From contig DATKRO010000056.1 in assembly GCA_035532115.1 (NCBI GenBank), positions 1 to 64,000 of the forward strand: a stretch of DNA of 64,000 nt, read 5' to 3'. Below the pieces are notes generated by a model. That model made no database searches, was not told the origin of the DNA, and worked only from the letters and a program-made list of their open reading frames with translations. Source of the DNA: Acaudatibacter sp035532115. GTDB taxonomy: Bacteria > Pseudomonadota > Alphaproteobacteria > Caulobacterales > Caulobacteraceae. The stretch's first letter is position 1. Every line of letters begins with the position of its first letter. Made by a program: the position numbers and the translations under genes. Below, piece after piece: positions 45,612 through 55,103 of this stretch.

Positions 45612-46112
45612 TCAAGGGTATCCCCGGTCCCTGCGCGACGCTTCGCCGCCGAGAGGACAGGCTTGATACGCCTGTTGCCTCGCCGCTCCAAGATGCTCCA
45701 TTGCGCGTCGCAATCTCGCAGGTGCGGAAAGAGTTCCGGCATCGATGACCAGGCGCGGAACCGGCAGCCCCGCCAGATCCGCCGTCGCCGCTTCGGGCAG
45801 ACGTTCGATGGCGCGCGGCACGGCGGCGAGGTGCGCCACCAGGACGATCTGCGCCAGATCGATGGGGGATTCGCGCAGGATGCCTTGCCCGCGCGCCTCG
45901 ATCAGGCCGGCGAGCGGCCGCGGCGCGCGTCCGAAGACGGCGCCGCCCGAAGCCCAGATCAATGTGCGGTCGTCCGCCACCAGCCTGAACCCGGCTTCCA
46001 GCGCCCGCAGCGCCAGTTCGCTCTTTCCGGTCCCGGAGCCGCCCTCGATGAGGACCCCGCGCCAACAGCCGCCGAGGCGGCGGGCGATCAGGCCGGCGTG
46101 CCGGATGATCAT
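45612..46112 (-). CDS. hprK: Short HPr kinase/phosphatase
   Basis: A 166-residue kinase domain with the Walker A motif GGSGTGKS at 24-31 (IEGGSGTGKSELALRAL), VADDRTLIW and PLAGLIEARGQGI, the HprK signature. The N-terminal domain of Firmicutes HprK is absent, as is normal for alphaproteobacteria. It phosphorylates and dephosphorylates the serine of HPr. ATG 46112 overlaps the chvG stop (ATGA), linking PTS regulation with the envelope two-component system. Confidence 0.92.
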   Translation of the reverse strand: MIIRHAGLIARRLGGCWRGVLIEGGSGTGKSELALRALEAGFRLVADDRTLIWASGGAVFGRAPRPLAGLIEARGQGILRESPIDLAQIVLVAHLAAVPRAIERLPEAATADLAGLPVPRLVIDAGTLSAPARLRRAMEHLGAARQQAYQACPLGGEASRRDRGYP

Positions 46113-47701
46113 GCGCCGGCTCTCGCCTGCGGCAGGCTGGCGACGAAGCGCGCGCCGAGCACCGCGCCCGCCGCGTCCAGGCGGTTCTCGGCATGGATCC
46201 TGCCGCCGTGGGCCTCGATGATCTGGCGCGCGATTGAAAGGCCGAGCCCGGAATTGCCGCCGAACGCGGCGCCGCGCGGGCGGGCGGTGTAGAAGCGCTC
46301 GAACACGGTCTCCAGGTTCTCGGGCGGCACGCCGGGTCCCTCGTCGTCCACCGTCGCGACCACCTGGCCGCGGTCCTTGCCGATGACCACGCGCACCTCG
46401 CCATCCGGCGGCGAGAACGAGCGCGCGTTGTCGATCAGATTTCGGAACACCTGCCCAAGCGGCCCCTCGCGCCCGATCACGGTCAGATCTTCGCCCTCCC
46501 GCTGGCTCAGCCGCACCTGCGCCTCACCCTTGCGTCGGGTGGCGCCGTAGAGCCCGACGATGTCATGCAGCAGCTTGTCGACATGCACGGGCCTGGGCGC
46601 CTCGCGCGAAAGCTCGGCGTCGAGCCGCGAGGCGTTGGAGATGTCGGTGATCAGCCGGTCGAGCCGGCTGACGTCCTGCTTCAGGATGGCGAGCAGCCGC
46701 GCGCGCGGCGCAGCGTCCTTGATGAGATCCAAGGTTTCGACGGCCGAGCGGATCGAGGTCAGCGGGTTGCGGATCTCGTGCGCCACGTCGGCGGCGAAGC
46801 GCTCGATCGCCTCCATCCGGTCGGACAGCGTATGGGTCATGTCCTCCAGCGAGCGGGCCAGATCGCCCAGTTCGTCCTTGCGGTCGGCGATGTCGGGCAG
46901 GGCGATGGCGCGGGCGCGGCTCAGGCGCACGCTGTCGGCGGCGCGGGCCAGGCGGCGCACCGGCTGGGCGATGAGCTGGGTCAGCACGAAGGACGAGACC
47001 ACGTTCACCGCCAGCGCGATCAGGATGAACGGGATGAGCGCGGCCCGCTCGTTGGCGATGATCCGGTCGACGTCGCCGGCCTCGAGCGTCAGCACGCCCA
47101 GAACCTCGCGCACGCGCTCGATCGGAATCGAGACCGAGACCACCCGGCCGCCCCGCTCGGTGACGCGCACGCCGGAGGTATCGTGGCCGGCGAGGGCCGT
47201 CTTCACTTCCCGGTCCAAGGACGCCTGCGCCGCGTCCGGCGCGTGCGGCCTGGGCGCGAAGCCGGGGAGGGCGAACGGCCGCTGCCCGGGCCGCGACGCC
47301 GGCGGCAGGGCGCTGCGCTCCACCCGGTCGGCGGCGACGTAGGAGTCGAACACCGGATGGCCGTCGGCGTCGAACAGCCGCACCCGCTCGGAGCGCGCGA
47401 TCGAGAGCGATTGCAGCAGATCGCTCGCCACGTCCGCTTCCAGTTGCGGCTCGGGATCGCCGACGGTTGCGCCGGTGTCGATGACGTTGGCGATCAGCTG
47501 CCCCTCGGTGCGCAGCGAATCGATGCGCGCGTCCACCAGCCCCTGACGCATCTCGTTGAGCAGCAGCGCGCCGCCCACGAGGATGGCGAGCGCCGCGAGG
47601 TTCAAGAGGACGATCAGCCGCCCGAGGCGGGACGGGGCGGCGATCAGCGGCGGGCGAGGCTTCGCCCGCTCAGGCCTCGCGGTAGCGGTAACCGACACCA
47701 T
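46109..47701 (-). CDS. chvG: ChvG/ExoS-type sensor histidine kinase
   Basis: A 530-residue membrane kinase. A first membrane helix (residues 28-48) is followed by a periplasmic stimulus domain of about 170 residues, a second helix at about 222-243, HAMP (QPVRRLARAADSVRLSR), and the H-box with His308 in AADVAHEIRNPLTSIR. The ATPase end reads GNSGLGLSIARQIIEAHGG. ATG 47701 overlaps the 3' end of chvI by 32 bp; the longer frame is inside chvI. The ChvG-ChvI system senses envelope or acid stress in alphaproteobacteria. Confidence 0.9.
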   Translation of the reverse strand: MVSVTATARPERAKPRPPLIAAPSRLGRLIVLLNLAALAILVGGALLLNEMRQGLVDARIDSLRTEGQLIANVIDTGATVGDPEPQLEADVASDLLQSLSIARSERVRLFDADGHPVFDSYVAADRVERSALPPASRPGQRPFALPGFAPRPHAPDAAQASLDREVKTALAGHDTSGVRVTERGGRVVSVSIPIERVREVLGVLTLEAGDVDRIIANERAALIPFILIALAVNVVSSFVLTQLIAQPVRRLARAADSVRLSRARAIALPDIADRKDELGDLARSLEDMTHTLSDRMEAIERFAADVAHEIRNPLTSIRSAVETLDLIKDAAPRARLLAILKQDVSRLDRLITDISNASRLDAELSREAPRPVHVDKLLHDIVGLYGATRRKGEAQVRLSQREGEDLTVIGREGPLGQVFRNLIDNARSFSPPDGEVRVVIGKDRGQVVATVDDEGPGVPPENLETVFERFYTARPRGAAFGGNSGLGLSIARQIIEAHGGRIHAENRLDAAGAVLGARFVASLPQARAGA

Positions 47702-48383
47702 AGAGGGTCTCGATGGCGTCGAACTCCGGGTCGACCTGTCGGAACTTCTTGCGCATGCGCTTGATGTGGCTGTCGATCGTGCGATCGTCGACATAGACCT
47801 GATCATCGTAGGCCGCGTCCATCAGATTGTCGCGGCTCTTCACGAAGCCTGGCCGTTGCGCCAGCGACTGCAGCAGCAGGAACTCCGTCACGGTCAGGCG
47901 GACGGGGCGCCCGTCCCAGAGGCAGTCGTGGCGGGCCGGATCGAGGGTCAGGCGGCCGCGCTTGATGGCCTTCGTTCCGCCCTGGGCCGCCAGAGCGCCG
48001 GCCGGCTCGTCCTGCCCGTCCGCGCGCGCCCGGCGCAACACCGCCTTCACCCGCTCGATCAGCAATCTCTGGCTGAACGGCTTGTGGATGAAGTCGTCCG
48101 CGCCCAGGTTGAAGCCCAGGATCTCGTCGATCTCCTCGTCCTTGGAGGTGAGGATGATCACCGGAAGCTCCGAGGTCTGGCGAAGCCGCTTCAGCACCTC
48201 CATCCCATCCATCCTCGGCATCTTCACGTCGAGAATGGCGAGGTCGGGCGGATCGCCCTCCAGCGCCGCGAGTCCCGTGACGCCGTCGTAATAGGCCTTC
48301 ACCGCATGGCCGTGGCTCTCCAGGGCCAGCGATATCGAAGCGACGATGTTTTCGTCGTCGTCCACCAGTGTGATTGTCGCCAT
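47670..48383 (-). CDS. chvI: ChvI-type response regulator (OmpR family)
   Basis: A 237-residue regulator. The receiver domain has TLVDDDENIVASI, the phospho-acceptor Asp in LAILDVKMPRMDGMEVL and Lys in HKPFSQRLL. The C-terminal winged HTH contains LTVTEFLLLQSLAQRPGFVKSRDNLMDAAY and DDRTIDSHIKRMRKKFRQVD, the strongly conserved ChvI DNA-binding block. It is promoter-proximal in the operon with chvG, hprK, EIIA and HPr. Confidence 0.93.
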   Translation of the reverse strand: MATITLVDDDENIVASISLALESHGHAVKAYYDGVTGLAALEGDPPDLAILDVKMPRMDGMEVLKRLRQTSELPVIILTSKDEEIDEILGFNLGADDFIHKPFSQRLLIERVKAVLRRARADGQDEPAGALAAQGGTKAIKRGRLTLDPARHDCLWDGRPVRLTVTEFLLLQSLAQRPGFVKSRDNLMDAAYDDQVYVDDRTIDSHIKRMRKKFRQVDPEFDAIETLYGVGYRYREA

Positions 48384-48598
48384 CAGTCTTCTTTGGATGT
48401 GCTCAATGGGCGCGGAGCCGAGGTCATGACGGCGGCGCCGCCGATGTCAACCGCCGGTCTTGCCGCCACGGCCCAGCCGCTGGGGCATGGCTGGCGCTGA
48501 TGGCCTCAATTGGGCGCAGCGCCGTGAAAAGCAAGACGGCCTTAAGGCTAAGGCTTCAATATCGTGGCCTCGGCCTCGAGGGCGCGCACGCCGTCCGG

Positions 48599-50311
48599 AT
48601 GGATCCGTCGCAGGTCCACTACGAGCTTTACGTGAGGCGCACCGCGAGCGCGCCATGGACGCTCGACATGGCCAGCGAGAGCCGCGCCGCCGTCGTCGAA
48701 ACCGCCGAATCGCTGATGGCCCAATCCCGCGCCGCCGCCGTGCGCGTGACCAGGGAGACCTTCGACCCGGACACGCGCGAGTTCCGAAGCGTCGGTATCC
48801 TCTCCAAGGGCAGGACCGAAGCCTCCAGGAAGCGCAAGATCATCGAGGATCGCGAGCCGCTCTGCATCACGCCGTCGGATCTCTATTCGCTCCATGCGCG
48901 CGACCGTATCGGACGGTTGCTCGAGGCGTGGCTGGCGCGCCGCCATGCGACCCCCTTCGAGCTGTTGCACCGCCCCGATCTCGTCGAGGCGCTCGACGCC
49001 GCGAGCAACGAACTGCAGCACGCCGTCCAGAAGATCGCCGTGCCCGAGGCCCAGGCGCGCGGGCTCTCCGTGCACGAGCTGATCCGCAGCTTCCAGGCGC
49101 TGATCGAGCGGGCGATCCTGCGGGTCCTGAAGGACGCCCGCGCCGGCGCCTTCCCCGATCTCGAGCGCGAGGACTTCGCCGCGGTCGCCGAACGGCTCGC
49201 CGCCGCGCCGGACGCGGCCTATTTCCTCGGCGCGGCCGTCGCCGCCCGGCTGGCGACCTGCGAGACCTGGTCGGCGAAGGTCGGCGCTCTGCTCGATCTC
49301 GCCGACGCAGCTCCGCCATCGCCGCCGGCGCGCAAGCTCGCCTTCGAGGTCATCGAACAGCCGCTCGCCGAGATCCTGGAACTGCGCGCCGGTCTGGTCG
49401 ATCTGCTGGGCCCCCAGCTCGACCTCGGCGGCCGGCTCGCGGCGATGACGCGGCTCGCCGCCAGCGAAACGGTCAATCAGCTCATCGCCATCGAGCCGGC
49501 GGTGGCCCAGACCATGCCGCCGCTCGAAGGCGAGGCCCTGAGGCTGGCCGAATGGCTGCAGAAGCCTGGCCTGGCCACGTCGCGCTCGGCCGTCGGCCGA
49601 CGGGTCCTGCATGAGCTCGCCGGTCCCAGGCGGCTTCGGCCTGCCGATCCGGGCGGCGAAATCGACCTGCTTCGCGGGCTCGCCATGGCGCTCACCGCGG
49701 CGGCCGGCCAGCTGCTGCCCTCCGAGAATGTGCAGGACGCCTTCGTGGCGCGCTCGCGCATGCTGGTGGCGAGCGAATTCGTCCTGGCGCTGCGAGGCGA
49801 CGGCGGCGCGGCCGGGCGCGAGGCCGAGCAGCTGATCTGGCTCGCCGAGAACGTCATCGGCGCGGCCAACAAGCGCCAGGCCGCCGCCTATCTTCTCGCC
49901 CACGTCGCCTCGCTCGGCTTCAAGACCGAACTCCGTCAGGGCGCAGATCCGCCGGGCGTGCGGCTGGCCGCGCTCGCCGCACTGCAGAAAGGCGCAGCCC
50001 GCGCCGGTCTCGCGCCAGAGGATCTGGCGCCCGTCCAGGCCAAGCTCGGCGAGGTCGGCGGCCTGATCGAGGCCGACGCCCGCATCTCCGCGGGCCTCTT
50101 CCAGGCGCCGGCGCCGCTGATCAGCCGGCTGACGCTGCTGCTGCGGCTCGCCGTGGGCGACGCGGCGCCTCTCGGGCCTGCCGCCGATCGAGCCCGCGGC
50201 GCTGCGATGAAGCTCCTGCGCAGCGAGTCGGCGCGAAGCGAACTCGCCGCCCGGCCCGAGCAACTCGCCCAGGTGCGCGACCTCATCCGCGCCGCCGGCC
50301 TGGCGGCCTGA
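48599..50311 (+). CDS. Large alpha-helical cytoplasmic protein of unknown function
   Basis: A 570-residue protein from ATG 48599 (MDPSQVHYELYVRRTASAPW). Residues 1-90 look like a small beta-containing domain (WTLDMASESRAAVVETAESLM, RVTRETFDPDTREFRSVGILSKG); the rest is predicted helical, rich in Ala and Leu, with no signal peptide, transmembrane segment, Walker motif or metal motif. An earlier in-frame ATG at 48500 is possible. It is divergent from chvI over 215 bp. I do not recognise the family; it may be a lineage-specific protein of Caulobacterales. Confidence 0.75.
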   Translation: MDPSQVHYELYVRRTASAPWTLDMASESRAAVVETAESLMAQSRAAAVRVTRETFDPDTREFRSVGILSKGRTEASRKRKIIEDREPLCITPSDLYSLHARDRIGRLLEAWLARRHATPFELLHRPDLVEALDAASNELQHAVQKIAVPEAQARGLSVHELIRSFQALIERAILRVLKDARAGAFPDLEREDFAAVAERLAAAPDAAYFLGAAVAARLATCETWSAKVGALLDLADAAPPSPPARKLAFEVIEQPLAEILELRAGLVDLLGPQLDLGGRLAAMTRLAASETVNQLIAIEPAVAQTMPPLEGEALRLAEWLQKPGLATSRSAVGRRVLHELAGPRRLRPADPGGEIDLLRGLAMALTAAAGQLLPSENVQDAFVARSRMLVASEFVLALRGDGGAAGREAEQLIWLAENVIGAANKRQAAAYLLAHVASLGFKTELRQGADPPGVRLAALAALQKGAARAGLAPEDLAPVQAKLGEVGGLIEADARISAGLFQAPAPLISRLTLLLRLAVGDAAPLGPAADRARGAAMKLLRSESARSELAARPEQLAQVRDLIRAAGLAA

Positions 50312-50376
50312 GTGGCGCCCCGGGAGGCGTTCATCCGGATTCGACTATTCGCGCGCAAACCCTAAGCTGTGGTCGC

Positions 50377-50775
50377 GTGACCCGGACCATCGCCCTGGCG
50401 ATCTGCGCCGTCGTGCTCGCCGGCTGCAACCGGCCCGCCGCGCCCGAGGACGCCGGCGTCTGCTGGCTTTCGCGCGGGTCGGGCGCGTCCGGCTTCATCC
50501 CGCTGGCGCGCAACATCGACAGCCTGGAGAATTGCGCCGTACTGCTGGAGGCGCACCGGTTGCAGGCGCATGCGGACGCAGATGGTGCCTACCAGGGCTA
50601 TTTCATCTTCGCCGAAGGCGCCGGGATCAGCTCGTCGACCAACGCCCAGGGCTTCCGCTATCCGATCCTGCAGCCGCCACAGCGCGCCGCCATCGATCGC
50701 GACATCCGCAAGCTGCTGGCCGAGCGCGGCGGCCGGCTCCCCAGTCCCGGCGACCTGATGCTGCAGCGCCAGTAA
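50377..50775 (+). CDS. Small putative lipoprotein
   Basis: A 132-residue protein from GTG 50377. The N-terminus TRTIALAICAVVLAGCNRP is a lipoprotein signal with lipobox LAGC, so it should be membrane anchored by lipidated Cys17. The mature part holds two further Cys (GVCWLSRG, ENCAVLLEAH) that could form a disulfide, and GYFIFAEGAGISSSTNAQGFRYPIL. No domain is recognised. It converges on the sensor kinase gene with 8 bp between stops. Confidence 0.7.
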   Translation: MTRTIALAICAVVLAGCNRPAAPEDAGVCWLSRGSGASGFIPLARNIDSLENCAVLLEAHRLQAHADADGAYQGYFIFAEGAGISSSTNAQGFRYPILQPPQRAAIDRDIRKLLAERGGRLPSPGDLMLQRQ

Positions 50776-50783
50776 GGGTGCGG

Positions 50784-52334
50784 TCAGGTTCCCGCCTGCA
50801 CCTGCCGGCTGCCGGCGCCGGGCTGCGTGGGGGCGGGAACACCCGGCAGGCGGACGTCGAAGGTCGTCCCCGAGGCGCCGGTCTGCACCAGCACGAGGTC
50901 GCCGCCATGGGCCTGGGCGAGTTCGCGGGCGATGGCGAGGCCAAGGCCAGCGCCGCCGCGGCGCGCCGAGCCGGCGAACGGCTGGAACAGATTGGTCCTG
51001 GCGCGCTCCGGAAGCCCCGGGCCGTCGTCGGCGAGGCGGATCACGCTCGTCCCATCTTCGCGCCTGAGTTCCGCGCAGACCTTGCCGACGCCGCCGCGGC
51101 CGGGGTCGCCGTCGATCGCCTCGCGCGCATTGCGCATCAGATTGACGAGGATGCGGTGCAGCTGGTCCGGGTCGGCCAGCACCTGATCGCGCGCGTCCAC
51201 GCCCGCGATCAGACACACGTTCGGGCCGGTCAGCTGGGAATCCTCGGCGGCCGCCGCCAGCGCCGCCTGCAGCGGCACGGGCCGCGCCTCGGGGCTGGGC
51301 TCCTCGCTGCGGCCGTAGGTCAACACGTTCGTCGCCAGCGTCACCGCCCGATCCAGCGCCCGCTCCAGCCTCGGCAGGGCGCTCGCCACCGCTGGATCTC
51401 CGGAGCGCGCCAGGCGTTCCGAGGCGATCTGGGCGCTCGTCAGCATGTTGCGCATCTCATGATTGATCTTGGCGACCGCTTCGCCGAGCGCGGCGAGCCG
51501 AGCCCGCGAGGCCAGGGCGGCGCGCAGATCCTGCTGCATGCGGTCGAGCTCGGCCTCGGCGCGACCGATCTCGTCGTGGCGGCCCGACGGCTGGAGCCGC
51601 GCTTCGGCGTCCTCCGGATCGGCGCGGAAGCGCTCCATCGCGCGGGTGATCCGCTGCATGGGCCGCACCAGGAAGAAGTTCAGCGACAGATAGACGACCC
51701 CGCCGGCCATGACCGAGGTGAAGAGCGCGCCGATCAGCAGTTCGCCGAGGTCGGCCAGCAGGATCGAGCGCAGCGGGCTGTCCGGGACCAGCACCGTGAC
51801 CAGCTCTCCGGAACGATAGTGCGGCCGATCCACCACCAGCACCATGCGCGCGCCGCCGCCCAGCAGGGTCTGCAGCGGTGCGGTGAGGAAGGCGAGCGGA
51901 TCCTGCCGGCGCAGGTCGATGCGGTAGGATGTCGGCGGTTCGCGCCCTGGCGGTGGGGCCAGCACCGAATGCATAACGCCGTCTGACTGGATGCCGACGG
52001 CGACGAGACCGGCGCTCTCCAGGATCTGCTGCTTCAGCCGCTCGGTCACCTTGCCCTGCGGCGCGGCCTGGACGACGAACGAGGCGAGTTCGCCAGCGGC
52101 GACGCGCTCGCCGAGCCACTGGCGCTGCCGCGTAGCCAGGAAGCTCGGCACGATGATGACGTTGGCCAGGACGACGATGAGGGCGGTGGCGAGCAGCAGC
52201 CGGGCCGAGAGGCCACGCGGCAGCACCCTGGCGCCGAGCGCGGGCGCGAGCTGTCGGACCGTAAGGCCACGGGGCCAGAAAACGCGGCGTTCAGCTGGCT
52301 TTGCAGGCTCGGACAAAGGCGCGTCGTCCGCCAT
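50784..52334 (-). CDS. Orphan membrane sensor histidine kinase
   Basis: A 516-residue kinase. Two membrane helices (about residues 42-64 and 190-215) bracket a periplasmic domain of about 125 residues. HAMP follows (RPMQRITRAMERFRADPED), then the unusual H-box KINHEMRNMLTSAQIASERL and the ATP domain with NLMRNAREAI, DDGPGLPE and AGLGLAIARELAQAHGGD. ATG 52334 or GTG 52340 is the start. There is no response regulator gene beside it, so its partner is unknown. Confidence 0.87.
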   Translation of the reverse strand: MADDAPLSEPAKPAERRVFWPRGLTVRQLAPALGARVLPRGLSARLLLATALIVVLANVIIVPSFLATRQRQWLGERVAAGELASFVVQAAPQGKVTERLKQQILESAGLVAVGIQSDGVMHSVLAPPPGREPPTSYRIDLRRQDPLAFLTAPLQTLLGGGARMVLVVDRPHYRSGELVTVLVPDSPLRSILLADLGELLIGALFTSVMAGGVVYLSLNFFLVRPMQRITRAMERFRADPEDAEARLQPSGRHDEIGRAEAELDRMQQDLRAALASRARLAALGEAVAKINHEMRNMLTSAQIASERLARSGDPAVASALPRLERALDRAVTLATNVLTYGRSEEPSPEARPVPLQAALAAAAEDSQLTGPNVCLIAGVDARDQVLADPDQLHRILVNLMRNAREAIDGDPGRGGVGKVCAELRREDGTSVIRLADDGPGLPERARTNLFQPFAGSARRGGAGLGLAIARELAQAHGGDLVLVQTGASGTTFDVRLPGVPAPTQPGAGSRQVQAGT

Positions 52335-52400
52335 GGTCACCCGTTACTCGTTGGCGCCCGCGCCGGCAACGCGAGGCTTCGCCGGCGCGGCGGCGATCGT

Positions 52401-53114
52401 TCAGCCGCGCCGCGCCCGCCATAGCCGCCAAAGCACCGGCGCCAGCGCCATCAGCGCCAGCAGGCCGAGCGGCGCCAGGATCTGGTCGCGCGCCAGCAGG
52501 CTCATGCTGAAATGCTCCTGGCGCTGCAGCGCCGCGCGCAATCCGGCGCCCAGGCTCGCGAACACGAAGCACGACGGCGCGGCGCCGACGAGGGTCGCGA
52601 CCACGAAGGTGACGAGTGGGATGCGCGCCAGACCGGCGGCGATGTTGACGAGGAAGAAGGGCGCGACCGGCATCAGCCGCAGCGCCAGCAGATAGGGCAG
52701 GGCGTCGCGGGCAAAGCCCGCCTCGATGCGCGCCACCCTCGGCCCCGCCCGGCTCGCTGCCCAGTCGCCGAACGCGGTGCGGCAGGCGAGGAACACGACG
52801 GCCGCGCCGACGACGCAGGCGCCCAGCGCCGCCGAGCCGCCCAGCGCCACGCCGAAGAGAAGCCCGCCGGCGATGCTCATGACGCTGGGGCCCGGCAGGC
52901 AGGCCACGACCACGATCAGGTAGAGTCCCGCATAGAGCGCCACGCTGGCGACGGGATGGCGTGCGACGAACCGCTCCAGCGCCAGGCGGTGGTGGGCGAC
53001 GTCGCGGATCGACAGATGCCGCAGCTCGCCGGACGCCAGCAGGGCGACGAAGAGCAGGGCGACGAGCGCCAGCGGCGCAACGCGCGCCCAACGCCCGGCC
53101 AGGCCGGCCTTCAC
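52401..53114 (-). CDS. TVP38/TMEM64 family membrane protein
   Basis: A 237-residue inner-membrane protein of the DedA/VTT superfamily with about five hydrophobic segments. Diagnostic blocks are LPGPSVMSIAGGLLFGVALGGSAAL and LLALRLMPVAPFFLVNIAAGLARIPLVTF. The superfamily includes lipid scramblases and flippases in membrane homeostasis. GTG 53114 overlaps the pyrD stop by 4 bp (GTGA), so it is translationally coupled to pyrD. Confidence 0.87.
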   Translation of the reverse strand: MKAGLAGRWARVAPLALVALLFVALLASGELRHLSIRDVAHHRLALERFVARHPVASVALYAGLYLIVVVACLPGPSVMSIAGGLLFGVALGGSAALGACVVGAAVVFLACRTAFGDWAASRAGPRVARIEAGFARDALPYLLALRLMPVAPFFLVNIAAGLARIPLVTFVVATLVGAAPSCFVFASLGAGLRAALQRQEHFSMSLLARDQILAPLGLLALMALAPVLWRLWRARRG

Positions 53115-54163
53115 CGCGCGCCCACGGCGTCGGCCACGGCGGCGAAGCCGTCCGCCTTCAGCCGTGCGGCCAGGTCGCGGCCGATCGCGGCGACGAGGCC
53201 GGGCCCGGCGAACACCAGGGCCGAGTAGATCTGCACCGCGGCCGCGCCGGCGCGGATCTTGGCGTAGGCGTCCGCGCCGCAAGCGATCCCGCCCACGCCG
53301 ACGAGGGCAAAGCGCCCGCGCGCCGCCTGATGGAATTGGACCAGCAGCCGGGTCGAGGGCGCCATCAGCGGCGCGCCGGAGAGCCCGCCTGCCTCCGCGG
53401 CCTGCGCCGACCTCAGCCCGGATGGACGGGCCAGGGTGGTGTTGCTCACCACGATCGCATCGAAGCCGCTGCCGGCGACCGCCTCGCAGATGGCCTCGAC
53501 ATCACGCGCCTCCAGGTCCGGCGCCACCTTCAGGAACACCGGAGCGCGGCCGGGGAGCGCCTCGCGAGCCTCGGCGATGCGTCCGACGAGTTCGGCCAGC
53601 GCTTCGCCGGTCTGCAGGGCGCGCAGGCCGGGCGTGTTCGGCGACGAGATGTTCACGGTGAAGTAGTCGGCGAGCCCCCAAAGCCGCTTCAGCCCGATCA
53701 CGTAGTCGCCGATCCGGTCGGGCGACTCCTTGCCCGCGCCGATGTTGGCGCCGACGACCCCCCCCGGCCGGCGCCCGAGGCGGCGGGCGAAGGCCTCCAG
53801 TCCGGCGTTGTTGAAGCCCAGGCGGTTGATCACCGCCCGATCCTCGCCGAGGCGAAACAGCCTCGGTCGCGGGTTCCCGGCCTGGGGTAAGGGCGTCACC
53901 GTGCCGCACTCCACGAAGCCGAAGCCGGCCGCCAGCATGGCGCCGGCGACCTCGGCGTTCTTGTCGAAGCCGGCGGCGAGCCCGATCGGGCTCGGCAGCT
54001 CGAGCCCCGCCAGCCGCGTCGGCAGCCCCGCGTGCGCCGCTCTGGGCCCGAGCCCGGCCCGCAGGGCGAGGATCGTCGCCCGGTGCGCGTCCTCGGGCGC
54101 CAGGACCTGGAGCGCGTGGGCGGCGAGGTCGTGCAGCCGGCTCACCGCGTGGCGTCCGCCCAC
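53111..54163 (-). CDS. pyrD: Dihydroorotate dehydrogenase (quinone), class 2
   Basis: A 350-residue FMN enzyme that oxidises dihydroorotate to orotate and passes electrons to quinone. GLAAGFDKNAEVAGAM binds substrate and FMN, NRLGFNNAG and the catalytic-Ser region FTVNISSPNTPGLR mark class 2, and VSNTTLARP is present. The N-terminal helical membrane-association extension (HDLAAHALQVLAPEDAH) is present. GTG 54163 is used, with GTG 54145 possible. It is third in a sixA-DUF952-pyrD-TVP38 operon with overlapping genes. Confidence 0.93.
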   Translation of the reverse strand: MGGRHAVSRLHDLAAHALQVLAPEDAHRATILALRAGLGPRAAHAGLPTRLAGLELPSPIGLAAGFDKNAEVAGAMLAAGFGFVECGTVTPLPQAGNPRPRLFRLGEDRAVINRLGFNNAGLEAFARRLGRRPGGVVGANIGAGKESPDRIGDYVIGLKRLWGLADYFTVNISSPNTPGLRALQTGEALAELVGRIAEAREALPGRAPVFLKVAPDLEARDVEAICEAVAGSGFDAIVVSNTTLARPSGLRSAQAAEAGGLSGAPLMAPSTRLLVQFHQAARGRFALVGVGGIACGADAYAKIRAGAAAVQIYSALVFAGPGLVAAIGRDLAARLKADGFAAVADAVGAR

Positions 54164-54179
54164 GGTGGCGGCGCTCGCC

Positions 54180-54524
54180 TCATGCGATCAGGCCGGCTAG
54201 CGCCGGCGCGCCGTCCGCCCCGAGTTCGAGATCGGCGACGGCCTCGGCGAGGGCCGGATCGAGAGCGCCATGGTGGTGCGGGAAGAGTTCGCCGCCCCTG
54301 GACGGCTCCCATCGCAGCGCCGCGCCGAACGCCTCGGCCTCGAAGCGGATCAGGACCAGTCCTTCGCGGCCGGCGAAGTGGCGGCGCGCCGTCTCCGGCG
54401 CCTGGGCGGCGGTGGACAGGTGGATGAAGCCGTCGGCGAGGTCGACGCCCGCGCCCTCGAACCGCCCGGCCGCGCAGGCCGCCTCCCAGGCGGCGCGGGG
54501 CGCAATCTTATAGACCTTCGTCAC
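54180..54524 (-). CDS. DUF952 family protein
   Basis: A 114-residue protein from GTG 54524. KVYKIAPRAAWEAACAAGRFEGAGVDLADGFIHLSTAAQ and LFPHHHGALDPALAE are typical of DUF952, a small domain distantly resembling ADP-ribosyltransferase-like folds, of unknown function. Its start overlaps the sixA stop by 4 bp and pyrD starts 16 bp after its stop, so it is part of that operon. Confidence 0.85.
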   Translation of the reverse strand: MTKVYKIAPRAAWEAACAAGRFEGAGVDLADGFIHLSTAAQAPETARRHFAGREGLVLIRFEAEAFGAALRWEPSRGGELFPHHHGALDPALAEAVADLELGADGAPALAGLIA

Positions 54525-55033
54525 CCGCCGCCCTCGCCGCCCTGGTCCCTGGCCAGGATCAGGCCGTCGAAGCTCGCCCGTCCCGCCGCGTCGATCTCGA
54601 AGAGCGCCGCGGTCGCGGTGGGAAAGCCGGCGGCCACCTTGGCCACGTCGGCCGCCGCCGCCGAGTTCTCGACCAGCAGCGCGACTGCGACCTCATGCAG
54701 GCCGGGATTGTGGCCGACCACCATCAGGGTCTCGGCCTGGCCAGCCGCGCCCCTGATCGCGGCGCGGATCGCGTGCGGTGCGGCGTTGTAGAGTTCGCGC
54801 ACCAGCTCGACCTTGGCTTCGGGGAGGGCGTCCCGCGCCGCGCTCCAGGTCTCGGTGGCGCGCTGCGCCGGCGAAAGCAGCACCAGGTCGGGGGCGAGGT
54901 GTTCGCGCGCCAGGGCCTGGCCCACCAGCGCCGCATCCTCGCGCCCGCGCGCGGCCAGGGGGCGCGCGAGGTCGCCGCCCGCGCCACTGCGCGGTTCGGC
55001 CCTGGCGTGGCGCAAGAGGATAAGTCGGCGCAT
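54521..55033 (-). CDS. SixA-type histidine phosphatase
   Basis: A 170-residue protein of the histidine phosphatase superfamily. The catalytic RHG-type motif is RHA in LILLRHARAEPRSG, and the second catalytic His lies in LMVVGHNPGLHEVAVAL, which is the SixA arrangement. Targets may be phosphohistidine proteins or small phosphates. ATG 55033 is chosen over the ATG at 55135, which would lie inside the metX leader. It is divergent from metX, 70 bp away, and heads the operon with DUF952 and pyrD. Confidence 0.85.
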   Translation of the reverse strand: MRRLILLRHARAEPRSGAGGDLARPLAARGREDAALVGQALAREHLAPDLVLLSPAQRATETWSAARDALPEAKVELVRELYNAAPHAIRAAIRGAAGQAETLMVVGHNPGLHEVAVALLVENSAAAADVAKVAAGFPTATAALFEIDAAGRASFDGLILARDQGGEGGG

Positions 55034-55103
55034 CGCCCCGCCTCTTAGACGCAAGGCAAGGCCGTTGACAGTGCGGCCGCTTTGGCGGGAAGGGAGCCGC
55101 CTC

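Noticed and set aside
55065..55070. TTGACA upstream of metX
   Set aside because: No -10-like hexamer at the right distance; not enough to call a promoter.
55034..55103. Possible SAM-II riboswitch before metX
   Set aside because: The 70-bp spacer lacks the conserved SAM-II pseudoknot sequences.
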